From Muscardinus avellanarius (taxonomy: Eukaryota > Chordata > Mammalia > Rodentia > Gliridae): a stretch of DNA of 64,000 nucleotides. How positions within the stretch are numbered: position 1 is the stretch's first letter; each line of letters begins with the position of its first letter. The stretch is taken from the NCBI GenBank assembly GCA_963383645.1, contig OY726571.1, forward strand, positions 81,846,888 to 81,910,887. Reading direction: 5' to 3'. The notes under the pieces were generated by a model. It saw nothing but the letters and a program-made list of their open reading frames with translations. It searched no databases and was not told the DNA's origin. The translations under genes and the position numbers were made by a program. Of this stretch, positions 32,153 to 44,928 are shown in pieces.

Positions 32153-33696
32153 GTTTATTTATTAAAGACCATGAATTAACACAGGTCATCACTCAATCAC
32201 TTAGAAATCTAGGGTGAATTGTATGTGACAAATAGTGCTGTCAAGTTTTATTATCGAAGATGAATACTTGTTTCTTGAGAAAGTATCCTCTGTGGCTTTC
32301 CCTGCCTGCCTATAAAAAGAATATTTTCCTCCTGTACTTGCAAACCTCTCTAGTGGATTTCCTGTGATGTGTGTTGCATTCTATTTGAATGACTTTTTCA
32401 ATTAAAACTCCTTTTCTTTTTCTTTTCATAGAGATTTTATAGGTTGACAATTAAAAAAAATCTTTCTCAATACACACAGAATTAGGGTTGGAAACCAGAG
32501 ACTCTGACTCTTGAGGCCCTAACCAGCAACTGTTGCTTCCTCTGCTTGGGATTCACCTGCCTCTTCTGGATGAGTCTTGCTTTCAGTCAGCCTCACTGTC
32601 TGGAGGGGTTAATTTCTCAATCTCAGAATGACTCATACCTATCACAGAATTGAAAACTGCCTGAGATAGAGAAATGGCCATAAATCATGATACTGGAAAA
32701 GATTTTCAAATCCCATCTGGACTGTTGATGGGTTTCCCATATCATGTTCATAACTCTCTCTGATAGATGAATCTCTGGGGTGGGGACATGTGCCACACAC
32801 CAAAGCTATCTTTCTTATTATTTAATCTCTAGTAATTTTTGTCAAGTAGATTTTAGAATATAAAAAAGAAGCCAGAAGGATTAATTATTTCATAAATTGA
32901 AATAAACATTGGTAGAATAATCTGTTGTTTATATTCATTTTTAGTACATTGGGTGAAATATCATTCTATTTATCTTCATAATTATGATAGCAACAATAGC
33001 TTCAGTATGTTTAGTGCTTATATCATGTCAGGCAGTATTCCACACAAAGAAATATTTATCAACATGTTTGAAGTTTTTTAATATCCTATAAGAAAAAGTC
33101 ACTTATTTTCATGGTGTTTATTTGATCCCAAACTATAATGTACTAGTCCTAAAGTCATACTCTAATGGATAAGATACTATAATATGAAGCCCTCAAGTCA
33201 GTTGAATCACTAGAACAGGTATCATGGCTCCTCCATCATTCCCACACTGGAGCCACGTTACCCTGGAGTGATAGGCAATATAGGTTCTCAGGAGGAGCCT
33301 TATTAAACATAAAAATACATCCTAATAATCTTTCTCCCATGCTTCTCTATAAATATCTTCAATGATTTACTAGAGTGACAGGGAACTAGGGCCAGTGAAC
33401 AATAAGATACTTCAAATATAGTGGACACTGAACATGGACTGACAATGATTGCTACAGATGCAAAGTGTCACTGTGAACCACCAGTCAGAGGAGGGACTGA
33501 GCAGGTCTGATGATTGTGGAATTTAATCTCAGTGCAGGATTACTTTTGTGAAATCCACGATCACTGAGGAATCATTGTTGACTTGCCAGTAATGGATTCT
33601 TTCTGCTACTTTATTTTTTGTTTTAATTATTAAGAACTGATTACAAGTAACCTAATTATAATTGGAGATGATTTCTTGTAAGATTTTATTATTTTA

Positions 33697-33906
33697 TTTT
33701 GGTGGTACTGGGGGTGGAACCCAGGGGCTTTCTACCTATGGGCCGTACTCCCAGACCTATTTTGTTTTATATTTTATTTGGAAACAGGGTCTCACTAAGT
33801 TGCTGAGAGCCTCACTCAGTAGCTGAGGCTGACTTCGAACCTGCGTGATCCTCCTGTCTCAGCTTCCCAAGCATAGGGATTACAAGCGTGCGCCACCATA
33901 CCCGGC
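33697..33906 (-). mobile_element. composite SINE
   Basis: 'ggtactgggggtggaaccca' to 'gccaccatacccggct'; flanked by 'aagattttatt'. Confidence 0.9.
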
Positions 33907-34399
33907 TAAGATTTTATTTTATTTTTTTTTAAGTTTGAAAGTTACCTTTTTTTAACCAAATTTAAGGAGCATTTGTCCTTTAAGTATGATATCACCTTTT
34001 AAAGGCAAAACTGATGATGGGTGAAAAATAGCTAAAAATACATGAGAGAGCAAAGCAAGCTGACGTGCTTCTAGCTATCTGAGTCTGTTCTGATCATCAG
34101 TATTTTCAGTGTGCTGAAATTCTCCTACTGCATTCGATTTGTGTCAAATTTAATCTTGTGTTTTCTCTATTTTAAATTGTTTTCTGCTTATGAGTCTCAA
34201 TATATTTAAATTATTAAAACTCAATTTTGACTCTTGGTGGGAAAGAAAATAACACTTATTTAGGGAAACGAAACCTTAACTAATTTTTGCCAACATTCAC
34301 AACTCATCTCCCTATTCATCTAGATACTTTGTTCTTAATGCTTACTCATCTCTTCTTCACAATTCAACTTTTAACTGCAATTCTTTGACAATATTTAAC

Positions 34400-35140
34400 A
34401 AAATAAACAATAATAAGTGCTGGTGAGGATGTGGGGAAATAGGAACTCTTACACACTGTGAAGGGATTGTAAGTTAGTATAAGCACTATAAAGATATAGA
34501 GGTCCCTTAAAAGAGTAGGGCTGGAACCACCATATGACCCAGCCATACTGCTCCTCAGTATCTTTCCCAAATAATTAAAGTTATAATACTATAGAATACA
34601 AACATGCATACCCATGTTTGTAGTAACACAATTCAGAATAGTCAAATTATGGAACCGACAACAAAAATGTGGCAGATAAACACAAGTTTTACTCAGCCAT
34701 AAAAAAGAACAAAATTATGTCCTTTGCAGGAAAGTGTACGGAACTAGGGAATACTATGCTGTGAGATAAACCAGTCTCACAAATAAAGGGTCTTATATTT
34801 TCTCTCATATGTGGAAGTTAGAACAAAAATAGGAAACAAAAAGGACTTCAGAAAAGGAGGAGAGAACTCAGTAGTATATTGGAAGGGGATTGGGAAAGGG
34901 AAGTGAGGAGGAACAAAATAAGGATCGAGGAAGGGAACAGTTCAAATAAAGTTACACCCATAGAAGGGTTTCACTAGCAGTCTCACTAACCTGTATGTGG
35001 AGGGAGAAAAGAGGAATGAGAGGAGAGAGATAACAAGGGAAATTCACCAAGTGATGTATGTTTGTATCACATTGAATCTTACTCAGATGTATAATTACAA
35101 TGCACCAGTAAGAGTGTAAAAATGTATTTCTATAACATAA
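34400..35140 (+). mobile_element. L1 3' region fragment
   Basis: 'ggtgaggatgtggggaaata', 'ccatatgacccagccatact' and 'cagccataaaaaagaacaaa' are the ORF2 end of L1, followed by 3' UTR. Only in unit A, so it was inserted after duplication or lost elsewhere. Confidence 0.8.
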
Positions 35141-36628
35141 AAAATGTCATTTTAAAGTGCATTTCCAGGATTCACATTCTTTCCTTTTGAGTCAGTTGCT
35201 GATATGTTCAGGGATTGCTTGCACTGTCTCCTTCTCTATGCTGATATTAGGAAGAGACTGTCATTGGAAAATTGTGGAACCAACACTAATACTATGCTTT
35301 TTTATATTAAAGCAATCCTGAGTTTTATGAAGAAGATAAACTGCTGAACATATTATAGCATAACATAATAAAATTAATAAGCTACTTAATATCTATGTGG
35401 ATATTATATAACCAAGCTCCAAAGACTGGAATCCACCATTACTGGAACAGAAATAAAACACCCAAATACACACAGGGCCATAAGAGAGATATAGAAGAGG
35501 CATTCTCTATGGTGGAGTAGAAGTATCTCTACATTGGTTTTAATATTTTGTACTATGAATATTTGAAATAAGCAAAATAGCTTCACACATTTTTCTAAAT
35601 GGCTAGATCAAATACCTTTTTACCAGACCTATGGATTCTACATAAATATGTGTTTTGGTTCCAGCTCAAGAAAAAGAAAAGGTAAACTCTTCACTCAATT
35701 AAGATTGAGATTAAGACTCTAAAAACAAAAAACACAGGTAGCATCAATAGTATAAAGACACTAAGAAATGATGTTTTGAAAGAAGCTACACATTGTGTTC
35801 AGCATTAGTTTTTTATTCACTTTTTAAAAATGCCTTCAAATTATTAGCAAATCAGAAAGTAAGAACATACAATAAGAAAAAAATCTTCTTACTCTACCTC
35901 CATTTAATCTAGTTTTTCTCAAAAGGGGGAACTATACTTTCAATTTCTTTTGTATTCATGCAGAAAGTCATAATGCAGACCACATCTAATTAAATGTATT
36001 CTTACAACCCATTTTACTATACTATTATTGTATGCCACTCTTTAACTAAATTACATATCAACACAGTTTGAACTTCTTTATTCTTTCATGAATTCTATAA
36101 AATTACCACAGGTGTATTGATATTTATGAATATCACCAAATAAAAACATGGCTCTTATACAAGATATTTAGGTTTGTTTTAAAAATTACATCAAAATATA
36201 TAATGTTTTTCATACTGTATGTCTTGCATGAACATGTATATCTGCAAGATTAGGTCCCAGAAGTGAACTTATCTAGCAAAGGGTGAATACATAAGTAATT
36301 TTGGTAGAAAATGCCAAATTGAGTTTTGCATTTTACTACCGTAAGTGTGGTAGTGAAAAAGCCATGCAACGTGCATGAGAACACCAGTCCCTTCCTGAAG
36401 GGCGGTGGGATGGGAATGAGGACGTGGCTGGATCCCTCTGGCTTCCTATGAGCTATGTATCAGCTCAGGAGGGTACCCAGCTCTGTGGTCTAAGAGCACA
36501 TTTCTCCATGTTTCACTACTCTTTGTCGTGTATATGCACAACACAACTAACAGTAATTTCAGACCTACTTACTGAAAGGATTAATGAAATAGATGTTTTC
36601 TCAACATCTGTCTCTTTTACTGAGCATG

Positions 36629-37513
36629 TCAACATGCAGTGAGACGCCCATCTCTGTGAATCAACACAAATGGGCTGACAATGGCGTAACCAATGGTCAG
36701 AAACTCTTGAACACTTACTGCTATAGAATCATATTGTAAGGAGAAATTCAAATATAAAGAAAGAGAACAATCTGTCCAATAAAAGAAAAGAAAGCAAATC
36801 ATCAGAAGGAGAACGCTTTGAGCAGCTTTCATCTCAGGGGGAGTTTTGCATTGGAGACTAGAGTTCTGAAGGTAGAGAACATGCTGGTGGTGCTTGTGGA
36901 GTAGAAATATCATGTAGCCACTGGCCCCACCCATGACACCCTGAAACAGGGCATCTCGTAGGACCATGAAAGCAAGAAAAATCCATCTTAATATCCAGCT
37001 CTCTGAGAGAAAATAACAGTAATTGTCATTTCCACTAATTAGTGTTGTGTTCATGCTACTGATATTTTTTATGTAAAATGTTAAGTTCATGCTTATCAAA
37101 GAATTGATGATCCACAAGAACAAAAACAGAGGAAGGATGTGCCGTGCAGACTTCAGCTTGAGCCTCCTCCACCCAGAGGCTCTGGGACTGATGGTGATGG
37201 CCTGGACCACTGTGAGGAGGCAGGTGGTGCAGATTGAAAGGCCCCGTGCCACCCTCTCTAGGTAACCAGCAATCTTACATCCCATATCTTCTAGGAAATT
37301 TCTCAAACCAAATGCTGCTACTGTCTTCTGCACTCCTTTAGAAAGAAGCATTATGATATTTGTGAAAACCAAATGGATGAGAATAAGTTGTATAGATGTC
37401 TTCTCAGTGCCTCCAAAACTGCAAGTGTAATTCACAAAAACAAAGATATTCCCCACAATGCCAAGTCCTGTTAGAAAGATGAAGATTCCTCCTTTGATAA
37501 GGCTCAAAACCAT
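36629..37513 (-). CDS. vomeronasal type-1 receptor, C-terminus shortened (V1R-B)
   Basis: Open frame of 294 codons, closely similar to the other V1Rs here. It has GLGIVGN in TM1, Cys79/Cys166, SICTTCLLTVVQAITISPRAS, LLHKHHQHVLYLQN and GYAIVSPFVL. ECL2 has two sequons, NIS (150) and NTT (155). The tail ends GRLTAC. Reading on gives TGA CAT GCT CAG TAA where copy D has TGG CGT GCT CAG TAA, so one TGG to TGA change removes the last four residues. The lost part is a non-conserved cytosolic tail, so function is probably kept. Same ligand class as its neighbours; ligand unknown. Confidence 0.93.
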   Translation of the reverse strand: MVLSLIKGGIFIFLTGLGIVGNIFVFVNYTCSFGGTEKTSIQLILIHLVFTNIIMLLSKGVQKTVAAFGLRNFLEDMGCKIAGYLERVARGLSICTTCLLTVVQAITISPRASGWRRLKLKSARHILPLFLFLWIINSLISMNLTFYIKNISSMNTTLISGNDNYCYFLSESWILRWIFLAFMVLRDALFQGVMGGASGYMIFLLHKHHQHVLYLQNSSLQCKTPPEMKAAQSVLLLMICFLFFYWTDCSLSLYLNFSLQYDSIAVSVQEFLTIGYAIVSPFVLIHRDGRLTAC

Positions 37514-38693
37514 TTCTTACTTCACAGGCAGAAAAACTTGGATCCAGTAAATACCTTTTGGAAAAAAAAACATCAGTAATGATTATAAGTAATTCATCAG
37601 TAATGATTATATTAGTAAAATTCTTTCCTACTACAGCAATTTCTGGAATACACGCAAGAGTCATAATACATACAATGGGACAGTTTTTGTCCAAAGAACT
37701 TTCTTCTTTTTTGTAGCACTGTTTATGGGTGGTCATTCTATGCAGTCTTAATTGTCATCTTGAGGATTAATTTTCAACCCAGATATTTTCAGAGCAAAAT
37801 CAATCTACTGTTCAAGTCTTTACATATCCCATCTATGTTCAACCTCAGCAGTGCTGCATTAAACCCACAAATTCCACAACCAGAACTTTCCCCTCTCTGT
37901 TTTCTTTTCATTTTATCATGTTTCACCCACCAAATTCTCAAAGGCTTGTGCTCAGGCCTAACTTGTCTGCCTTCCCCACATTCCACATACAGACGTGCAC
38001 AGAACCTGTTGCTTTAACATCTTAAAAAATTAGCCATGTTTCAATCTCCATAGTGTCTCTTATTTTGTTAAATGTTCCTATGTATCTCTTGATATGGTAA
38101 GCATAACAGTTTCCAGGGGTTTTCAGCTTTCAAGCTTTATATCTTTGATGACTATACATGATATTTCTGTAGTTCTAAACCCACAAATGATTTCATGATC
38201 ACTCTTTACAAATATTTTATTTTCTTCTAGTCCTCAAATCAAGACTCACTGTATAACCTTTCCACAAGGAACCCACAAAGTTAACGCCGAATCATCAAAA
38301 GAAAGTCAGGAAGGAGTCTCTTTTCTGAAAAAAAAATTAGATAATTTATGGGGTGCAGCCAGGGTGGGTGCCCTGGAAGAACAATGGAATGTTCCTCTTC
38401 CATGTTCTTTAGCAGAGGACTGAGGTCCCAATGAATGATTCCAGAGTCTTTTAAGGGATGCCTGCTTTAGTTCTGGATATGGTGATATTTATCAAAGGGA
38501 TTAGGGCAGGAGGATTAAGGATGTGTTATGTGCTTTCATGAGATGAGGGCTGTTTATGAATTAGAAATCCCAGTAATAACTTTCTGTAGCAGAATAGGTT
38601 GGGGCAGCACTGGTGTGAAAAGAAATCACTGACAGAGGAGGTCATGGTGGTGTTTGACAGCTGTTGCAGAACCTGGGAACAGTGGTCCTTGGT

Positions 38694-38731
<38 letters not shown>
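38694..38731. repeat. (TG)n microsatellite
   Basis: Forms the tail of the adjacent minus-strand SINE. Confidence 0.95.
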
Positions 38732-38732
<1 letters not shown>

Positions 38733-38920
38733 TACTGAGGGTGGAACCCAGGGGCTTTGTACCTCCGGGCTATACTCCCAGACCTATTTTATATTTTATT
38801 TGGAAACAGGGTATCACTAAGTTGCTGAGAGCCTCACTTAGTAGCTGAGGCTGGCTTTGAACCTGTGTGATCCTCCTGTCTCAGCTTCCCAAGTGCTGGG
38901 ATTACAAGTGTGCCCAGCTC
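38732..38920 (-). mobile_element. composite SINE, head shortened
   Basis: 'ggtactgagggtggaaccca' to 'acaagtgtgcccagc'. 'ggtccttggta' flanks SINE plus tail. Confidence 0.9.
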
Positions 38921-39429
38921 GGTCCTTGGTAATTTTGTGACCTGCTGTCCTGTGCTGTTTTTCTCATCTTCCTTAGATTTAGGGTCATTTTCATTTGTAT
39001 CAACCAAGCTGATTGTCATAGGATGTTCCTCTTTTACATCTAATTTCATTTTTCACCTAGTAATTTCTTTCCAATGATAGGCAATTTTTCCAGAATAAAA
39101 GAAACATGGATAATTGATCCAATCCATGGGATTTACACAGCTGTGCACACTTGAAATGCCTCTCTGTTAGCCTTTCCCCTCTACTGCCTACACAGTATTA
39201 AGGGATTGATGTAGATTTTTCTGTGCTGCAGGTTTCTGGCAACATCAAGTGCATAAACTCAGGCTAGTCCTCAAATCAAGAACTAGCCTAGGTTTGGTAG
39301 AAGGAGCCCAATACTCTAGAATATAAGTTACTACCTTTTCACCCTCCCATTGAAAGCAGCACACCATCCTAAGTAGTACACCATCCTAACTCTCTAGCAC
39401 ATCATACACTGACAGTTTTTCTTTCCTTT

Positions 39430-39638
39430 TTTGTGGTATCAGGGATGGAACCCAGGGATATTCTACCTTCGAGCTACATCCCCAGCCCTATTTTTTATTC
39501 TTCATTTTGAAATAGGACTCTTACTAAGTTGCAGAAGGCCTGCCTCCCTAAGTAGCTGAGGCTGGCTGTGAACCTGCAATCCTCCTGTCTCAGCCTCCCA
39601 AGTATAGGTATTACATGCATGTGGCACCACACCCAGCT
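39430..39638 (-). mobile_element. composite SINE
   Basis: 'ggtatcagggatggaaccca' to 'caccacacccagc'; 'actgacag' flanks both ends. Confidence 0.9.
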
Positions 39639-39913
39639 TATACTGACAGCTTTAATGGCAAGTATAGCACCAGTAACAAATAAGTCTGGAATTAAAGATA
39701 ATTCTTAAGCAGAGATTGAATTTTATTAAAAATGACCGTGCTCAGTACATCTTTATATCTTGGTGGGCTTATGAGACCTTTACTTGTTTATTTTTTATTT
39801 TTATAGTCTATTTGTCTAGGTTTTCTCACTTTTTTCAGACTTCTCTTCATTTCCTCAAATGTCAGTGCTTGGAATCATATTTGGGATCAGATTCTGAGCC
39901 ACATAATAAATGA

Positions 39914-40171
39914 TTCTTCTCTCTCTTTCTCTCCTCTCTCTTCTCTCCTTCTCCTCCTCCTCCTCCTCCTCCTCCTCCTCCTCCTCCTCCTCCTCCTTCT
40001 CTTCCTCTTCTTCCTTATTCCATCTTCTTTTTCTTTCTCCTCCTCCCCCTCCCCCCCCTCCTCCTCCTCCTCCTCCTCCTCCTCCTCCTCCTCCTCCTCC
40101 TCCTCCTCCTCCTCCTCCTCCTTCTTCTTCTTCTTCTTCTTCTTCTTCTTCTTCTTCTTCTTCTTCTCTCT

Positions 40172-40212
<41 letters not shown>

Positions 40213-40275
40213 CCTCCCTCCCTCCCTCTCTCTCTCTCTCTCTCCCTCCCTCTCTCCCTCTCCCCCCCCCCCCCT
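39914..40275. repeat. 360-bp polypyrimidine tract
   Basis: Almost pure C/T on the plus strand, passing through (ctc)n, (ctt)n, (ct)n and oligo-C. It is fused to the ID end of a minus-strand SINE. Long low-complexity ORFs over it (Glu/Gly or Ser/Pro runs) are artefacts. Confidence 0.97.
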
Positions 40276-40447
40276 GAAATTGAACCCAGGGCATTAGGCA
40301 TTCTACTACCGAACTACACTTTGTAGCACCATTATTTATTTATTTATTGTGAAACAGAGTCTCACTAAGTTGTGGTGGATCTCATTAAGTTATTGAGACT
40401 GGCTATGAATTTGCAATCCGCCCATCTCAGCCTCCCAAGTACTGGGA
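40276..40447 (-). mobile_element. composite SINE, head missing
   Basis: 'gaaattgaacccagggcatt' to 'ctcagcctcccaagtactgg'. Confidence 0.8.
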
Positions 40448-41760
40448 ATGATTTCTTTTTCTATGTGACTGAAGTGAAGAAAATCAGAGAAGGAGGGAGG
40501 GATGACTACTCTTACACATTGTTCAGGGAAATGCTATAGGAAACTACTGTATAAGACAGGCTTTGAATTAGGATAGGTGTACAATGCCCCACTTGGATCT
40601 AACATCCACAGCTTAGGCAGATGAGTGTATCCATCAGGCCCCATTTTCTCAACTAGAAAAGTATGTTTATGATAGGGAGAGTTTAATGGCTTATGCAGAA
40701 AGAAAGCCTTCAAATTAAATAGAATTGCACTTAGGAATTAGTCACATAATGGACAAGACAAAGGTGGACCATCCTGAAAATACAGAAATTGACCACAAAT
40801 GAAGTGTGAAACACCTGTAAGAGCTAATGAAGCTAGTAGAGTCAGAATGCAGATGAAATTGGAGGCTGAGGAAACAGATTTTTTCTTGAAACTTGAAAAG
40901 CTCTTTTATTTTTGTATTTTTTGGACTTTAAATCTGTTTTATTTCATACTTTTAAACCCAGGTTGCTGAAATTTGAAAGCCATTTCATTGTATTTAACCT
41001 CCAAAGCTTTACTTTTTTATCTTTAATTTGTTTTAAAGCCCTGGATCCAAGTCTTGGGAAGCTAAGTCAAAGTCTTTTCCACAAATTGACAACTAGCAAA
41101 TGGTTAGTTTTAGATATAAACTTTGTTTTGTCTTTGATAAGTGATTTAAATTATTTTGACAAGCTTTTTTTTATCGTTCTGATTCTTCCAGTAAAGCAAG
41201 GAGGTAAACTTATGTAAAACCTCACCCCAGAGCCTTTAGCTGGTATCAGATTCTGAGCACAGGGTCAAAGATGGCTAAGAACTTCTGGAGGAACATCTTC
41301 TGGAACTGGTCCCTTCATCCTTCTAGCCTCAGGTCCTTGCCTTTTAAAGACCAGAAGAAGTCGTCTCAGGGAGCTTCTCATCAATTTCCTTGTTTGATTA
41401 AAGAGGTTAAGATTTGTGTTATTGAAGAAATTTTACAAGATGCAGATAAGAAAATCAGAAAGACAGGTTTACTCACCTGAGTAGCTATGGTGCAGACAGG
41501 CTCTGGGTTAGTCTGGGCCAGGTGAAGCTCCCAGGTCATCTTTGCACCTTCTGGTTTTGTAGAGCTCTTGACTACCACCAAGGATTCAGTCTTCACAGTT
41601 GATACCCTGACAGAAAGAAGGAAATCCTCTGTAGAATCTGTCCCTGAAGTACTACTTTTCCTGTCCCTCCACAACTACTATGTTTGTTTGGCTCAGAAGT
41701 TATTTTTAATTAGGATGTAATTAATTTTAGAGATGGATGTGCAGTGAGAAAGTGAACAAG

Positions 41761-42011
41761 AGCCAGACATGAGTGAGCATTAAAAATAGACAACATAGCC
41801 TTGTGTGTTGGCACACGCTTGTAATCCCAGCATTTGGGAGGCTGAGACAGGAGGGTCGAGGTTCGAGGACAGCCTCAGCTACTTAGTGAGGCCCTTTGCA
41901 ACTCAGTGAGATCCTGTTTCAAAATAAAGAATAAAAAATAGGGCTGGGGGAATAGCCTGGAGGTAGAATGCCCCTGAGTTCCATTCCCAGTACTGCCACA
42001 AAAAAAAAAAA
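41761..42011 (+). mobile_element. composite SINE with about 35 bp of extra 5' sequence
   Basis: The SINE proper starts near 41797 ('gccttgtgtgttggcacacg'). Target duplications agaaagtgaacaag lie at 41747-41760 and 42012-42025, a perfect 14 bp. So the inserted segment includes 'agccagacatgagtgagcat' and more before the SINE head. Units A and C lack the insert at the matching place. Confidence 0.85.
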
Positions 42012-43112
42012 AGAAAGTGAACAAGTAACCAAGTTTCTATACCTAGATTTTCTTAGTTCTCTTTCCCTCTTGTCAATTTCCCAAAGGTCCTAACTATGTA
42101 CCAGAATAGGGATGGCTTCTGACACACAGGACAAGCCACTTTCTCTCTCTTGAGTCCTTCTTCACATACAGGAATATCATCCCTGATGACCAGCACTGGG
42201 GTCTCTGTTTTCTGGCACACCTCAGCTGTGGACTTGATCAGCTAGGAGTCACCTTGCTGCATGTATGCACACTGCAGTTCAAGAGATTGCTAAGAGTGGT
42301 TGTTTTATTCCCTATATATTAAATAGCAAATTCATTTTGCAATCTGCATTATCCTCCCTGCACTTTTAGTAATACTAATCCTACAGTATAGAGCTCCAAG
42401 AACACTGGCTCAGATTTTCTATACTCAATAATTATACTTCCGCCTATTATTTATTCTACTAACAAAGCATCTTCATAGTTCCTGGTGTAAAGGATTGGGA
42501 ATAAATGTGGGCACAGGGTGGGATCAGAGGTGAGAATAGAACTGTTTTCCAGAAGCAAGGGGATCCCTGGGCTGGACTTTGTTAAAGGCTCCTGGTCTCT
42601 GGTAGTCCTTGTTTCATAATGCCTGTATCCTTATTGCCCACAGGTACCCCTGGCACCCAATAGATGCTAAAATCATGCCACCATAAATGAAAGAGCTATA
42701 AATTGAGATAGGTATGATCTCTATTTACTGATTTTTAATAAAGATTTACAGGTATAGATAGGTTGAGTAAGCTGCCCCCAGACTTTGAGCACTGAGGTTG
42801 CAACTCCTACAGGAGGCCTGGCTTTGGGAGAGGACCACATGGTCTCATGAGCACTGCTGCCTTATCCCTGATTGCCCTACATAGTGTGAGCTCTCACCAG
42901 GACTGTCCCAGGTAGTTACTATAAGGAGAATGCTTGTCTCTTTTTAATTACTTCCTGTTATATTCTAAATATCTTTAAATTATTAAATCAAATTCAAAAT
43001 TTTGAAGGGAAGCATAACACTCATTTAGGGAAACTAAGTTCTAGGCAAACATTAACTTTTTAAACAGTCAAATAGCATCAGGATCTCTATGCAACCAGAT
43101 ATATTGTCTATT

Positions 43113-43310
43113 TTTTTTCCAGAACTGGGGATGGAACCCAGGGACATTCTACCTCTGAGATACATCTCCAGCCCTATTTTTTATTCTTCGTTTTGAAACA
43201 AGGTCTCACTAAGTTGCAGACGGCCTCACGAGGCTGTCCAAGAACTGTGATCCTTCTGTCTCAGCCTCCCAAGTACTGGGATTACAAGTGTGAGCTACCA
43301 TACATGGCTA
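43113..43310 (-). mobile_element. composite SINE
   Basis: 'aactggggatggaacccagg' to 'gctaccatacatggct'; 'ttgtctattttt' flanks both ends. Confidence 0.9.
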
Positions 43311-43561
43311 TGTTGTCTATTTTTAATGCTCACTCATGTCTTCTTATTTTATACTAAAATGTAGTGTCTAGTTGGTTTTCCATGGTTCACATTACTTCCT
43401 TTACAATCCGTTACCAATGACTTATTCAGGAATTGCTTACCTCATTTTGTTCTCTATGCTAGGTATCAGGAAGAGTTTGCCATGGGAAAACTATTAAAAC
43501 ATGAAGAAAAGAAGCTTCTGAACATATTAGAGCCTGATATAATAACATTAAAAGTTACTTA

Positions 43562-43737
43562 GGCCGGGCGTGGTGGCACATGCTTGTAATCCCCGTGCTT
43601 GGGAGGCCGAGACAGGAGGATTGTGCAAGTTCGAAGCCAGCCTTGCTGGCTTAAGAGACCCTGTTTCCAAATAAAAATATAAAATAGGTCTGAGAGTGTA
43701 GCCTGGAGGTAGAAGGATTCCATCTCCAGTACCATAA
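43562..43737 (+). mobile_element. composite SINE, 'gctggcttaagagaccctg' subfamily
   Basis: 'ggccgggcgtggtggcacat' head with the diagnostic middle. 'aaaagttacttag' flanks both ends. Low divergence suggests a recent insertion. Confidence 0.9.
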
Positions 43738-44928
43738 AAAAAGTTACTTAGTACCTGTGGACGTTGTACAACCAAAGTCCAAAGAATTGCAATCATCATT
43801 ATTAGTACAGAAGTAAAAGACACAAATATGTACAGAAGAAGTATCATTCACAGCGAAGTAAAAGCCTCTCTACATCAATTCTAGTATTTCTTACTATGAA
43901 TATGTGAAATACGTAAAATAGCACAATGCATTTTTCAAAATGGTTTGATCAAAAATACTTTATTTACAGAAATACACATTTAATAAAAGAGAATATTTAC
44001 TCATATTTAAGAAAAAGAAAAAGCAACATTTTTATTTAAGAAGTAGAATATTTTATGAGTCTCTAACAACAAAGGCTGACAGCATTGTGTAGGCACTAAT
44101 AAATGATGTTTTGAAAAAAGCCACAAATTGTATTTAACATTAAATTTTCATGCATTTGTATAACTGACTTAAAATGATTAGAAAATCAGAAATTACAGTA
44201 AAAGAAATAAATTCTCTTTGCTACCACTCCATTATTCTACTTTTTCTTATAAGCAGCAAGTACTCTTTGAGTTTCTTTTATATTTTTGAAGAAGTTTATA
44301 GTGCATAATCCAATTAAATATATTATTATATTTTATATAAAATAGTATTACTCTGAAACACCTTTTAGATGAACTGTATTCACACTTTAGATATCTTTAC
44401 ATATAAACACAATTTAAAATTGATCATTTTTTCATAAGTCCAATAAAATTCTCTTGGATAGAATGATAATATATGAAAAAATTTATACAGCTAACAAAAG
44501 GGCCATTTTATCAGACCTTTAGGTTTGTTTAAATACAACATTAAAATTTAAACTATTGTTTATACTATATGTCTTACATGAGCGAATATATCTGCAAGAT
44601 TTGGTTCAAGACGTGAACTTCTTACTTCAAGGAGACTCCATAATTAATTTTGAAAGAATTTGCCAAATTGCTTTTCTGCATTTTTCTGCCGGAAGTGGTG
44701 GTAGGGGAAGATCCAAGTAACATGCATGAGAATATCAGCCCCTTCCTGAAGGGCAGCAACGAGGAGAATGAGGAGATGGCTGGGTCCCTCTGGATTCCTA
44801 TGAGCTGTGTGCTGTCTCAGGAGGCCCCCAGTTATGTGACTCTTTCTGGCTTTTGTAGTATACATACTACACAAGAAAGTTACTTCAAACTTAATGAAAG
44901 GTTCAATGAAATACATATTTTCTCTCTC

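Larger units (their letters stand above)
25440..36240 (-). repeat. V1R duplication unit A
   Basis: V1R gene at one end followed by about 9 kb of flank whose blocks recur in units B, C and (inverted) D and E. Examples are 'cctatgttcaaccccagcac' (27.57 kb; 37.83 kb in B), 'cttctggttttgtagagctc' (30.87; 41.56; 49.07 kb) and 'ctctggggtggggacatgtg' (32.77; 50.89 kb in C). Outside its V1R I saw no open gene. Unit edges are approximate. Confidence 0.75.
36240..44580 (-). repeat. V1R duplication unit B
   Basis: Direct repeat of unit A with its V1R at 36629-37513. The flank holds shared blocks and unit-specific SINEs. The pre-V1R block of unit C (43.9-44.9 kb, 'aaatgatgttttgaaaaaag') matches the one at 35.7-36.6 kb. 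Confidence 0.75.

Noticed and set aside
39855..40326. Long ORFs of 135-148 codons on both strands
   Set aside because: They are translations of the polypyrimidine tract (Glu, Gly, Ser, Pro and Arg runs) and share no gene signals.
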